Shown here: piece by piece, positions 28,093-36,710 of the stretch | How the letters are laid out: the number at the start of each line of letters is the position of its first letter | Position numbering within the stretch: position 1 is the stretch's first letter | Assembly (NCBI GenBank): GCA_030041215.1 | Contig: JASHOH010000029.1 | Location: 1 to 47,295 of the forward strand | Length of the DNA stretch: 47,295 nt | Direction of reading: 5' to 3' | DNA from: Candidatus Sulfotelmatobacter sp. | GTDB lineage: Bacteria; Acidobacteriota; Terriglobia; Terriglobales; Acidobacteriaceae | Position numbers and translations under genes: made by a program | Notes under the pieces: model-generated | The model's database searches: none | What the model was told of the DNA's origin: nothing | The model's input: only the letters and a program-made list of their open reading frames with translations

Positions 28093-28764
28093 ATGTCTGA
28101 CGAACTGCTCGCCGCCCTTCAAAAGATCGCGGACCACATCTCCAGAGGAGACACCGTGGATGAAACCTTGGCCAGTGTCGTGGAATTTGTCACCGTTTTC
28201 CTGGGCTGTGACGAGTGCTGCACTTACGTCCGACAGGGCGACAAACTTGTGCCTTGGGTTTGGAAACATACGAAACATGGGTCGCTGGAGCGGACCGCGC
28301 TTCCAGTCGATTGCGGATTCATCGCGGCCGTCCAGAGGCATCGCGCGCCGATTGCTGTTGTCGCCGATTCTGTGAAGGGTGCAACTTTCAAGGGCTTCGA
28401 TCAATGGTCAACCAATCCCGGAGAGACGTTTGTTTGCGTGCCGTTTCTATTGCGCCGGCAGCTCCTCGGCGCGATCACCCTCCGCCATTGGCGGCCGCGT
28501 CCGTACCGCCGGTTCGAATTCAGATTCCTTTCCAGCATCGGTTACATGCTGGGCGCCGAGCTGGGAATCGCCCGGCTGGAGAAGCAGAATTCAGATCTTG
28601 TATTGGAGCTGGAAACACAACAACTCGTCAACAGTGCTAAGGGGATTTTGCCGCACGACTTGGGCATGAGCGAGAGCAAAGCTTACCTGGCGTTGCCGCG
28701 CCAAAATCTGCAGAAAAAACCTCCATTGAGGGAGGTTGCTGAGGCCATCTTCCTGGGGTGCTAA
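28093..28764 (+). CDS. GAF-ANTAR transcription antitermination regulator
   Basis: A 223-residue two-domain regulator. Residues about 5-160 form a GAF domain (SRGDTVDETLASVVEFVTVF, then GCDECCTYVRQGDKLVPWVW and LRRQLLGAITLRHWRPRPYR). A short helix (LEKQNSDLVLELETQQ) leads to the C-terminal ANTAR domain (about 170-221): VNSAKGILPHDLGMSESKAY, then LREVAEAIF, the conserved A-K-G-I-L, E-x-x-A-Y and V-A-E-A-I positions. ANTAR domains are three-helix RNA-binding units that stabilise antiterminator hairpins. GAF domains bind small ligands or haem or sense redox; a CDECC cysteine cluster (about residues 39-43) could sense thiols or metal. It sits 17 bases after the cysteine dioxygenase gene and may regulate it. 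The usual partner sensor kinase is absent. Confidence 0.85.
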   Translation: MSDELLAALQKIADHISRGDTVDETLASVVEFVTVFLGCDECCTYVRQGDKLVPWVWKHTKHGSLERTALPVDCGFIAAVQRHRAPIAVVADSVKGATFKGFDQWSTNPGETFVCVPFLLRRQLLGAITLRHWRPRPYRRFEFRFLSSIGYMLGAELGIARLEKQNSDLVLELETQQLVNSAKGILPHDLGMSESKAYLALPRQNLQKKPPLREVAEAIFLGC

Positions 28765-28800
28765 AGTGAGACTGAACGACCTTTCGGCAGATTAGACAGA

Positions 28801-28874
28801 GGCGCGGTAGCCAAGGGGCAAGGCAAGGGTCTGCAAAACCCTCATCGGCGGTTCGACTCCGCCCCGCGCCTCCA
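28801..28874 (+). tRNA. tRNA-Cys (anticodon GCA)
   Basis: Complete cloverleaf: acceptor stem GGCGCGG/CCGCGCC (28801-28807 with 28864-28870), D stem GCC/GGC, anticodon stem AGGGT/ACCCT with loop CTGCAAA and anticodon GCA at 28833-28835, a four-base variable loop, and T stem GGCGG/CCGCC with loop TTCGACT. Discriminator base U at 28871, as is usual for tRNA-Cys, and an encoded CCA at 28872-28874. It lies 36 bases after the GAF-ANTAR gene on the same strand. Confidence 0.97.
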
Positions 28875-28974
28875 ACGGCTTCCAGACGGTTCACTCTGGT
28901 AGCGTCGCCACAGCAGCGTGACCCTCGCGCTGATCGTTTAGACGAACTCGCACTAGACAACAGAAAATCTCAAT

Positions 28975-29529
28975 CTACTGAATCTTTTCCGTCTTATTGT
29001 CGTAGTGGACGGTTCCGTTCCGCTGATTCAGCTGATCAATATCCTGATTGGTGAAGGCGCGCTTCGCAGGATGCGCACCGGTCGCTGCGCTTGCCCGTGC
29101 AAGATCGCCCCGTTCCGCCGCGCTGAAATAAACCCACGGCTGAGCGGGCGTCGCTGCCGTCTGCGCAGGTTGCTCTCGACTTTCCCGCCGCAGCATTCTC
29201 ATTCCGCCGACAGGCGAATTCACGGCCGGCGAAATGAGCGGAAGACCTCCACCCGATTTCCATACCAGTTCCGTATAGACCGCGTCGGTATTGCCATTCA
29301 CCTCTGAAAGAGTCGAATTTCTCGCCCCGGCGAGCAGCCCTCCGGTAGCGTTCGTCGCACCCACTGGATTTGGTGAAACCGTGGTGAACGACACGGTCGG
29401 CGTGGTAAGCATCGGGATGAATGGTCCGTACCCGTATGGATGAAAACCTGGTACGCCGCGCTCAGCAGCCTGGCCGAACGCAACCACAGACAAAAGCAGC
29501 AGCGAGCAAGCAAGAATCACACTCCGCAT
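28975..29529 (-). CDS. Secreted protein of unknown function
   Basis: 184 residues from ATG 29529, which follows GGGAGG. Signal peptide MRSVILACSLLLLSVVAFGQ, cut near FGQAA. The mature chain is Pro/Gly/Thr-rich at first (GVPGFHPYGYGPFIPMLTTP, then TTVSPNPVGATNATGG). A middle strand section follows (TDAVYTELVWKSGGG), then a polar helical tail with AERGDLARASAATGAHPAKR and QDIDQLNQRNGTVHYDNKTE. No cysteines, metal motif or known domain is visible. I do not recognise the family. It is a single gene between the tRNA and holB. A longer start at 29580 has no ribosome site. Confidence 0.72.
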   Translation of the reverse strand: MRSVILACSLLLLSVVAFGQAAERGVPGFHPYGYGPFIPMLTTPTVSFTTVSPNPVGATNATGGLLAGARNSTLSEVNGNTDAVYTELVWKSGGGLPLISPAVNSPVGGMRMLRRESREQPAQTAATPAQPWVYFSAAERGDLARASAATGAHPAKRAFTNQDIDQLNQRNGTVHYDNKTEKIQ

Positions 29530-29680
29530 ATAGCCTCCCTGGGAGCCTGTACAGGCCTCAATAGGTGAGATGCCGCTCATACGCCGGCGGTTGAAACTTT
29601 AGACGTTTCGGCGAAAAGAGCTTGGAGACTAAAGTATGTGTCATGGCAAGACAGGTTGTGGCCGCACACTAACTCAAGGC

Positions 29681-30781
29681 CTAACTCGCTTTCTCTAGCC
29701 CTAAGCCCAGCGCATCCAGCGATAGCGAGCGCAGCAAGTTGCGCCGCATGCCGCGTTCGACCTCTGCCACCCTGTCGGACGCAGCCGCGATCCAGTCGAA
29801 CTCGGCAGTCTCGGCCACTTTCCTGAGCTGAGTTTGAATGTCGGTATTGCAGACCATCTCGGGCACGCCAGATTTCAGAAACATCAAATCGCGCAACAGG
29901 GAGTACAGCGTACGTAGAAGGTGTTCGGTTTTTTCGCGTCCTTCGGGTCCAGAGCGGTAGGTTTCTGTGACCTTGAATAGCTGCGAGTGGTCGCCGCCCG
30001 ACAACGCGGAGTTGAGAATTGCCATCGCGTCCGACCGGGCCGCCACATACGCTTCCACATCAAAGCTGCGCGCCCGTCCTATGGCGCCTTCGCACAACCG
30101 CGCGACCAGCGCCCGCTGTGCAGCTTTCCATTCCGGCCGTTGCTTGGCCAGATAAGCACTGATCTCGTCCGATGGCAGCGCGGCAAGAGAAAAAATCATC
30201 GCCCGCGATCTTATGGTCGGCAGCAATTCCCCCGGATTTTCCGCCAGCAAAAAAATCGTGGCGAACTCCGGAGGCTCTTCCAGCACCTTCAGCAGTGAAT
30301 TCGCCGCCTCTTTCATGAATGCCGAATCCGTGAAGATATAAACCCGTTCTTTGCCCTCGGAAGGACGGTAGTAAATGCTGTCAATCACCCGCCGCACCTG
30401 ATCGACTTTGATCATCATCTGCGGTGGGTCGGGAGGAATGATCAGCACATCAGGATGAGTCTGCACGAACAGCCGCGTTTCTTTCTTATCCGTTTCGCGC
30501 AAAGCTTCGCGCGCTTCGGCGGCTTCTGCGCATCGCGCCTCGAGATCGGCAGAGAGCGCGATCCGCCGGCAATTCACGCAATGCCCGCAGAAATCGGGAA
30601 GGCCGTTGGTTTCGGGCTGCTCTAAGCAATTCAGCGCCTGCGCCAGCATTAATGCGAGGGTGTACTTGCCAGATCCGCGCGCGCCGGAAAGAATCACCGC
30701 ATGAGGGAAGCGTTTCCGCGCCAGCATCTCTCGCAGGCGGTGAACGGTTTCGGTGTTGCCGTGAAAGTCAGAGAAGGGCAT
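29681..30781 (-). CDS. holB: DNA polymerase III subunit delta prime
   Basis: A 366-residue clamp-loader subunit. The start used is ATG 30781 (MPFSDFHGNTETVHRLREML); a TTG at 30799 would add six residues. The AAA+ domain has a Walker A-like GARGSGKYT (residues 33-41), with Tyr where Ser or Thr normally follows the Lys. A zinc module is formed by C52, C65, C68 and C71 (LNCLEQ and FCGHCVNCRR). VDQVRRVIDSIYYRP, AANSLLKVLEEPPEFATIFL and TIRSRAMIFSL are the sensor region; LEEPP and the S-R-C/A finger are family hallmarks. Delta prime is the rigid stator of the clamp loader. It lies after tmk on the same strand (82-base spacer), the usual tmk-holB pairing. Confidence 0.92.
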   Translation of the reverse strand: MPFSDFHGNTETVHRLREMLARKRFPHAVILSGARGSGKYTLALMLAQALNCLEQPETNGLPDFCGHCVNCRRIALSADLEARCAEAAEAREALRETDKKETRLFVQTHPDVLIIPPDPPQMMIKVDQVRRVIDSIYYRPSEGKERVYIFTDSAFMKEAANSLLKVLEEPPEFATIFLLAENPGELLPTIRSRAMIFSLAALPSDEISAYLAKQRPEWKAAQRALVARLCEGAIGRARSFDVEAYVAARSDAMAILNSALSGGDHSQLFKVTETYRSGPEGREKTEHLLRTLYSLLRDLMFLKSGVPEMVCNTDIQTQLRKVAETAEFDWIAAASDRVAEVERGMRRNLLRSLSLDALGLGLEKAS

Positions 30782-30863
30782 GAAAGAAATCAAAAACAAA
30801 ATCTACCACAGAGTCACAGAGTCCCAGAGAAAGGAAATGTCAGGAACGTTCGGGCGCGAAAAA

Positions 30864-31553
30864 TTATCGAGTGTGTGAGCTTAAATTCACAGCCGTCGCA
30901 ATCGCTTTCATAATCCTGCGATGTGTCGACCGCGGCGTCCCGCTCGCATCCACTTTAATCACGCGATGGGGCTCGCGCACAGCAATCGCGTCGTATCCCT
31001 CGCGTACTCGCGCAAAAAACGCCCGATTCTCCTGCTCAAAACGGTTTTCGTCACCCGCATGCTTTTTCAGTGAAGTCTGTTTCGTCCGTGACGCCTGCTG
31101 ATTCCTCCGCCGCGCCCGCCCCAGGCTCATCCGTGGATCCGAATCCAGTAGTACAGTCAAATCCGGCTGCAAGTTTCCACCCAAGAGCTTGTGCAAGCTC
31201 AAAACCGCTTGGCTGCCCAATCTGCGCCCGTATCCCTGATATGCCTCGGTTGAATCCGTAAAACGGTCGCATAGCACGATCTCACCACGCTCCAGCGCCG
31301 GCAGAATCACTTCGGCAATATGCTGCGCCCGCGCGGCAAACATCAGCGCCATTTCAGCCTGCGGCGAAAGCCCCTGAGTTGCCGAATCCAGCAGAACCCG
31401 CCGGATTTTTTCTCCCGTCGCCGTTCCTCCCGGCTCGCGCGTCTCCACTACTTTGTATCCGGCGGCGCGCAACGCCCTCGCCAGCTTGCGCATCTGCGTG
31501 CTCTTGCCGGTTCCATCCAGCCCCTCAAAGGTAATGAATTTTCCGCGCCGCAT
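30864..31553 (-). CDS. tmk: Thymidylate kinase
   Basis: A 229-residue dTMP kinase, which phosphorylates dTMP to dTDP in DNA precursor synthesis. Visible motifs: P-loop in FITFEGLDGTGKST (residues about 7-20), REPGGTATGEKIRRVLLD (dTMP-binding DR(E/P) region), LCDRFTDSTEAYQGYGRRLG (DRF/Y motif and the substrate helix), PDLTVLLDSDPRMSLGRARR (LID start), and ENRFEQENRAFFARVREGYD. An insertion of about 12 residues (QQASRTKQTSLKKH) lies in the LID region. ATG 31553 gives the family N-terminus; longer readings to 31769 have a basic unrelated extension and overlap the M61 promoter. holB follows. The M61 peptidase gene is divergent, 113 bases away. Confidence 0.95.
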   Translation of the reverse strand: MRRGKFITFEGLDGTGKSTQMRKLARALRAAGYKVVETREPGGTATGEKIRRVLLDSATQGLSPQAEMALMFAARAQHIAEVILPALERGEIVLCDRFTDSTEAYQGYGRRLGSQAVLSLHKLLGGNLQPDLTVLLDSDPRMSLGRARRRNQQASRTKQTSLKKHAGDENRFEQENRAFFARVREGYDAIAVREPHRVIKVDASGTPRSTHRRIMKAIATAVNLSSHTR

Positions 31554-31666
31554 GATCGAGATGATAGCAGCGCGGATGCGTCCCTGTACCGCCGTACTTT
31601 CTCTGCTGTTAAAATCGAACCTTCTGTTTCCGTTAAATCGTTTTACCAACCCAGGGGGCTGCACGA

Positions 31667-33532
31667 ATGAAACTCTCAAGAATCTTGGGAGTGATCTGTC
31701 TTGTTCTTTTTTCTTTATCTGCCTGGTCCGCAACACCACCAACCGTAACCCTTTATGTGGATGCCTCATCGGCTCCTCGCAAAATCTTTCACGCCAAACT
31801 CAAAATTCCCGCCAGCGCCGGTGATCTCACGCTCTATTACCCCAAATGGATTCCCGGCGAGCACGCCCCTGACGGGCCCATCATTGATCTCGCCGGATTG
31901 AAGTTCTTCGCCGGCGGCAAAACTCTGAACTGGCGCCGCGACCTGCTCGACGGCTTCACGATTCATGTTGAAGTTCCCGCGGGCGAAAGTGAGGTCAATG
32001 CCGAGCTCGATTTTCTTTCTCCTGCAACCTTCGAAGGCGGCTTCTCCGCTGGTTCGTCAGCCACCGACAAGCTGACGGTGATCAGCTGGAACCAGGTTTT
32101 GCTGTATCCCAAAGGATGGAAATCCGACGATCTTACCTATGTTGCGTCGCTAAAGCTCCCCGCGAACTGGAAGTTTGGAACACCCTTGCCCATCGCTACC
32201 GCAAGTGGTGAAGAAATCAAGTTTCAGCCGGCGTCGCTTACAACGCTTGTCGATTCGCCGGTAATTACCGGCGAATTCATGAAGGTTGTCAAACTGGCTG
32301 ACGATCCACTCACAGAGATGGATATCGTCGCGGACAGCGCCGCCGCTCTCGACGCCCCGCAATTGGTCTGGGACCACTACAAAAATCTCGTCGAGCAGGC
32401 CAAGAAGCTTTTCGGCGCCCATCATTATCGCGACTATCATTTTCTGCTTACCCTGAGCGATCACGTCGCGCACTTCGGACTCGAACATCACGAGTCCAAC
32501 GACAGCCGTACCGACGAGCGCGGGCTGGTGGACGAAACCGCTCGTAAAATGGATGCCGGCCTGCTTCCGCACGAGTACGTGCACTCCTGGAACGGAAAAT
32601 ACCGCCGCCCCGCCGACCTCGCCACCCCCGACTATCAGCAGCCCATGCAGGATGATCTACTCTGGGTCTACGAGGGTCTAACGAATTATCTGGGCTCCAT
32701 CCTTACCGCGCGCAGCGGATTGCTGACCAACGAGCAGGCCCGCGATGATCTGGCGCTCACGGCCGCCGCTCTTGACCATACCCCCGGGCGCGCCTGGGGC
32801 AACCTGCAGGACACCGCCGATGCCGCCCCGCAGCTTTATTTCGCTCCGCAGGCGTGGCACTCGTGGCGTCGCGGCGTCGATTTCTACGAAGAGGGCACGC
32901 TCGACTGGCTCTGGGCCGATGTCATTATTCGCCAGCAGAGCAAGGACGCCAAATCCATTGACGATTTTTGTCACCTCTTCCATGGTGCGCCGAGCGGCCC
33001 ACCCACGGTCAAAACCTACACTTTCGATGATGTCGTCAACGCCTTAAACCAGGTTGTCCCTTACGATTGGCGCGGTTTTTGGAACGAGCGCCTCACCAAT
33101 CACGGCCCCGGCGCGCCGCTCGGCGGTATCGAGGGCAGCGGATGGAAGCTGGTCTATGACGAAACGCCTTCGGAATTGCAGCAGGGAAGTCAGGGCAACT
33201 TTCATTTTGTTGATGCCGCATACTCGCTGGGATTGCTGCTGCGTGATGACGGTACAATCACCGATACCATCGAAGGCATGCCCGCCGCTGTGGCTGGAAT
33301 CGGGCCGGGCATGAAACTGGTCGCAGTTAATGGCCGCCGCTATTCTGCCGAAGTACTAAAAGACGCGCTGAAAGCCGGCAAGAGCACCACCGGGCCTCTC
33401 GAGCTTCTGATCGAGAACACCGATTACTTCAAGATTTTCGAAATCGATTACCACGGGGGCGAGCGGTATCCGCACCTGGTGCGCGACGAATCGAAGTCGG
33501 ATTTGCTGTCGGAGATTTACAAGGCAAGATAG
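31667..33532 (+). CDS. Secreted M61-family peptidase (glycyl aminopeptidase type)
   Basis: A 621-residue exported metallopeptidase. Signal peptide MKLSRILGVICLVLFSLSAW (cut near WSATP). Residues about 25-200 form the beta-rich N-terminal domain (TLYYPKWIPGEHAPDGPI is diagnostic of M61). The catalytic domain carries GLEHHES (271-277), the zinc motif HEYVH (H302, E303, H306) in LLPHEYVHSWNGKYRRP, and the downstream zinc ligand E336 in WVYEGLTNYLG. A PDZ-like domain is at about 500-600, with GMPAAVAGIGPGMKLVAVNG. Family M61 removes N-terminal Gly/Ala from peptides, so it probably digests peptides in the periplasm or outside. ATG 31667 is preceded by AGGGGG. The M28 peptidase lies next on the same strand. 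Confidence 0.93.
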   Translation: MKLSRILGVICLVLFSLSAWSATPPTVTLYVDASSAPRKIFHAKLKIPASAGDLTLYYPKWIPGEHAPDGPIIDLAGLKFFAGGKTLNWRRDLLDGFTIHVEVPAGESEVNAELDFLSPATFEGGFSAGSSATDKLTVISWNQVLLYPKGWKSDDLTYVASLKLPANWKFGTPLPIATASGEEIKFQPASLTTLVDSPVITGEFMKVVKLADDPLTEMDIVADSAAALDAPQLVWDHYKNLVEQAKKLFGAHHYRDYHFLLTLSDHVAHFGLEHHESNDSRTDERGLVDETARKMDAGLLPHEYVHSWNGKYRRPADLATPDYQQPMQDDLLWVYEGLTNYLGSILTARSGLLTNEQARDDLALTAAALDHTPGRAWGNLQDTADAAPQLYFAPQAWHSWRRGVDFYEEGTLDWLWADVIIRQQSKDAKSIDDFCHLFHGAPSGPPTVKTYTFDDVVNALNQVVPYDWRGFWNERLTNHGPGAPLGGIEGSGWKLVYDETPSELQQGSQGNFHFVDAAYSLGLLLRDDGTITDTIEGMPAAVAGIGPGMKLVAVNGRRYSAEVLKDALKAGKSTTGPLELLIENTDYFKIFEIDYHGGERYPHLVRDESKSDLLSEIYKAR

Positions 33533-33697
33533 CAACCGAGGAGCGAAAACACATTGAATGTCTGCACGTTTATTCCTCTGCGGGCTCCGCGGAAGTTCTC
33601 AGCGTCCTCTGCGGTTCAAGGTTTGTCTTTGTTTCCCTTGCAGATCTGCGGACGATGCCGGAGATATCCAAACAGAACGCCGGAAATTTGTTTTTTC

Positions 33698-35875
33698 ATG
33701 TCGGTCCTGTTTTGCGCAGCGCTCGCCTATCCTCAAACTTCCGTCCTCGGCTTCACTCCCTCTTCGGCTGCCCACGAAGCCGAAGTTGAAGCCAAATTCA
33801 AATCCATCCCTTCGCCTGACGAAGAACGCCGCCAGCATCACATCTTCACGGCTGAACCCCATGTCGCTGGCTCACCACGAAACAATGAACTCGCCCGTTA
33901 CATCGCCGATGAGTGGCGAAATGAAGGATTAGAAGACGTCGTCATCCACCGCTACGACGTCTATGGCTCGAATCCGAAATCTACTTCTTTGGAAATGATT
34001 GCGCCCGTTCACTACCGCGCAGGCCTGCGCGAGCTGCCCATCCCTGGCGATCCCGATTCGAAAAAGAAAAACATCAGCTCCGCCTGGAGCGGCATGTCCG
34101 CCTCTGGCGAAGTAACTGCGCCGCTCGTCTACGCGCACAGCGGCAATCCAGAAGATTACGAATATCTGCGCAAGCAGAGCATCGACGTCAAAGGCAAGGT
34201 CGTGCTGGTACGCTATTCGAATCCCTACAGCTATCGCGGATTCAAAGCCCTCACAGCGCAGCGCGAAGGCGCAGCCGCCATCCTCATCTACAGCGACCCC
34301 GCCGAAGACGGATACAAAAAAGGTAAAGTTGATCCCGCCGGGCCATGGGGACCCGAATACCACATCCAGCGCGGTGCAATCACTTATGACTTCATGGTCC
34401 CTGGCGACCCTCTAACTCCCGGCTGGGCCTCTGTTCCCGGCGCAAAGCGCATTTCGGTTGACGAGGCCGTCTCCATTCCGAAGATCATGGCGCTGCCGCT
34501 TTCCTGGCACGACGCCAAGCCGCTGCTCGCGCAGATGGATGGCCCTCTCGCCCCCGCCGACTGGCAAGGCGGACTGCCCATCAAATATCGCCTCGGCGGC
34601 AATCGCGTGCGTGTGCACGTGAAAATCGAGATGGATAACTCCATCCAGCCCTACTACGTCGTCGAAGGCCGCATCCGTGGCGCGGAGTTGCCCGATGAGT
34701 GGATCGTCCTCGGCAATCACCGCGACGCCTGGGTCTTCGGCGGCGTCGATCCCTCCAGCGGCACGGCTTCAATGATGGAGTTAACGCGCGCTTTGGGGAA
34801 AATGGCGCGAGAAGGCATCCGCCCGCGGCGCACAGTTGTCGTTTGCAGTTGGGATGGAGAAGAAGTTGGCCTCACCGGTTCGACCGAGTGGGGCGAGCAG
34901 TTTGCCAACGAACTGCGGGAGCAGGGCATTGCCTATATTAATGTCGACGAAGCCACTTCAGGCGCAGACTTCCACGGTCAGGCCGTTGCCTCGCTCGCGC
35001 CCATGCTGATTGAGACCACACACAGCTTGCAGGATCCCTCCGGCAAATCTTTGTATGAAGCGTGGAAGGCATCAGCCGCGCGCGAGAGCAGTGAAACGCG
35101 CTCCGGCGCTGTCACCGACTTCAATCTCGCGGATACCCGCATCGGCAGTGGCTCGGATCACACTGTATTTCTGAACTTCATCGGCATGCCTGTCCTCGGT
35201 CTCGGATTCGAAGGCCCATACGGCGTGTATCACTCCGCCTACGACGATTTTTTCTGGGTGAACCGCTTCGGCGATCCCGGCTACCGTTATCACACGCTGA
35301 TGTCGAAGTTATGGGGAGTTCTCGCCCTGCGCCTCGCCAACGCCGACCTGCTGCCATTCGATTTCGTCACCTATGCCGACAACATCCGCCAGTTTGTGAA
35401 TGAACTCCAGAAGGATCAAGACAAGAACATGTTGGGACAGCCGCCCAAGCCTGCTCTGAGCGAAGTTGAAGGGGCTGTCCAGCCGCGCGAAGCCCGGGAG
35501 TCGCCGCTGGATCTCAAACCCGTGCTCGATGCCGTGGACGCTTTCGAATCCGCTGGCAAACGTTTGAACGAATCGATAAGCAGCGCACTGAAATCAGGAT
35601 CAATCGATCCCAAACTCGCGGACGCGATCAACCACGGCATGATGCAAGTCGAGCGCAACTGGCTCAATCCGGATGGCATTCCTGGCCGCCCGTGGTTCAA
35701 ACACATGCTCTACGGCGCGCGTTTCACTTATGCACATCTCGAATTGCCGGGATTAACTGAGGCCGTCGAAAAGCAGGATTGGGGCGCGGCGAAACAGCAG
35801 GCGGAGATACTGCGCGCTGCGCTGAAGAAGAATACAGCGCTCCTGGACGAACTGAGCAGCAAGCTCACGCAGTAG
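33698..35875 (+). CDS. Secreted M28-family carboxypeptidase (glutamate carboxypeptidase II-like)
   Basis: 725 residues from ATG 33698. A short signal-like start (MSVLFCAALAYPQTS) precedes a PA domain (about 130-230, with VKGKVVLVRYSNPYSYRGFK). The peptidase domain has the two-zinc ligands of the family: H341 and D351 (GNHRDAWVFGGVDPSSG), catalytic E388 and E389 (WDGEEVGLTGS), D417 (INVDEATSG) and H512 (GVYHSAYDDF). A C-terminal helical dimerisation domain (about 600-725) follows, as in GCPII and transferrin receptor. It would cleave C-terminal Glu or Asp from peptides. Residues 585-592 (PALSEVEG) come from a repeat-like DNA motif in the linker. A frame upstream to 33554 is open but covers repeat sequence. 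The 3' end overlaps rnhB by 11 bases on the opposite strand. Confidence 0.92.
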   Translation: MSVLFCAALAYPQTSVLGFTPSSAAHEAEVEAKFKSIPSPDEERRQHHIFTAEPHVAGSPRNNELARYIADEWRNEGLEDVVIHRYDVYGSNPKSTSLEMIAPVHYRAGLRELPIPGDPDSKKKNISSAWSGMSASGEVTAPLVYAHSGNPEDYEYLRKQSIDVKGKVVLVRYSNPYSYRGFKALTAQREGAAAILIYSDPAEDGYKKGKVDPAGPWGPEYHIQRGAITYDFMVPGDPLTPGWASVPGAKRISVDEAVSIPKIMALPLSWHDAKPLLAQMDGPLAPADWQGGLPIKYRLGGNRVRVHVKIEMDNSIQPYYVVEGRIRGAELPDEWIVLGNHRDAWVFGGVDPSSGTASMMELTRALGKMAREGIRPRRTVVVCSWDGEEVGLTGSTEWGEQFANELREQGIAYINVDEATSGADFHGQAVASLAPMLIETTHSLQDPSGKSLYEAWKASAARESSETRSGAVTDFNLADTRIGSGSDHTVFLNFIGMPVLGLGFEGPYGVYHSAYDDFFWVNRFGDPGYRYHTLMSKLWGVLALRLANADLLPFDFVTYADNIRQFVNELQKDQDKNMLGQPPKPALSEVEGAVQPREARESPLDLKPVLDAVDAFESAGKRLNESISSALKSGSIDPKLADAINHGMMQVERNWLNPDGIPGRPWFKHMLYGARFTYAHLELPGLTEAVEKQDWGAAKQQAEILRAALKKNTALLDELSSKLTQ
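35450..35476 (+). repeat. Repeat-like motif inside the M28 gene
   Basis: The bases CCTGCTCTGAGCGAAGTTGA lie in frame in the M28 gene and encode PALSEVEG. The same 'CTGAGCGAAGTC' word occurs in the intergenic spacer at 39417-39429, and 'tcctgagcgga' opens family B copy 1. It falls in the linker between peptidase and dimerisation domains, where an insertion would do little harm. Confidence 0.5.
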
Positions 35876-36587
35876 CATCGCAGTCCGGATCAAACTCCAT
35901 CACCACCTGCTCCGGCGCATTCCACACCGGCGCGAACGACAACCGATGCAGTGGCGTCGGCCCAAATTCCCGCAGCGCCGCCAGATGCTGTGGCGTGCTA
36001 TAGCCTTTATGCGATGCCAACCCATATTCCGGAAACACGGCATCCCACTCGCACATGATGCGGTCGCGCTCCACTTTCGCCAGGATCGAAGCCGCCGCAA
36101 TTGATGCTGAAAGCGCGTCGCCGTGAATGATTGCATTCTGCGGAAAATCGCAATCAAGACGTACGGCGTCGATTAATAAGTGGTCCGGAGCCGGTTGCAG
36201 ACGCTTCACTGCTTCGCGCATCGCCAGCCGCGAAGCATGATAGATATTGATCTGATCGATGCGCGCCGCGTCCACCGCGGCCACCGCCCACGCAATGGCA
36301 TGTTCACGGATTCGCGGAGCAAGAACTTCCCGACGCTCCGCCAGCAGGAGTTTCGAATCGCGCAGGCCTCGAATGCGGTAATCGCGGTCCAGAATCACCG
36401 CTGCCGCTACCACCGGCCCAAAAAGCGATCCCCGCCCAACCTCGTCAACCCCAGCCACCATCACCGCTCCCGCGGCCCATGCTTTTTTCTCGTAGCGTAA
36501 CGTGCAGCGCAGCCGTTTCAGCAGGCGCAGTTTAGCCGCCGAAGGCGAAAGTGGAATTTCGGGCGCAGGCTTTGCGGTCGTGGACAT
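35865..36587 (-). CDS. rnhB: Ribonuclease HII
   Basis: A 240-residue RNase HII that removes single ribonucleotides and RNA-DNA hybrids. After a Lys/Arg-rich N-terminal helix region (KLRLLKRLRCTLRYEKKAW), the core starts with VAGVDEVGRGSLFGPVVAAA, the DEVGRG active-site motif (D48, E49). LRDSKLLLAERREVL (about 75-89) and PDHLLIDAVRLDCDF (Asp of the third metal ligand) follow, then SIAAASILAKVERDRIM and SHKGYSTPQHLAAL. Length is in the upper family range. It is the last gene of the rpsP operon, 123 bases after rplS. Its stop overlaps the end of the convergent M28 gene by 11 bases. Confidence 0.96.
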   Translation of the reverse strand: MSTTAKPAPEIPLSPSAAKLRLLKRLRCTLRYEKKAWAAGAVMVAGVDEVGRGSLFGPVVAAAVILDRDYRIRGLRDSKLLLAERREVLAPRIREHAIAWAVAAVDAARIDQINIYHASRLAMREAVKRLQPAPDHLLIDAVRLDCDFPQNAIIHGDALSASIAAASILAKVERDRIMCEWDAVFPEYGLASHKGYSTPQHLAALREFGPTPLHRLSFAPVWNAPEQVVMEFDPDCDATA

Positions 36588-36710
36588 CGCGATGAGAAAC
36601 CGCCTGCCTCATCTTCACTTGTCGGCAGACCTTTCCGCAAGCGGCAAAATCCACAGGAAATCCTCGGCCACTGCGAAATGCCGCTCTCGTGCCGGGTCCG
36701 CCACGAACCG

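Noticed and set aside
33554-33697. 48-codon upstream extension of the M28 gene
   Set aside because: The segment resembles 'ctctgcgg...ctcagcgtcctctgcggttcaag' repeat DNA, and the signal-like sequence starts only at ATG 33698.
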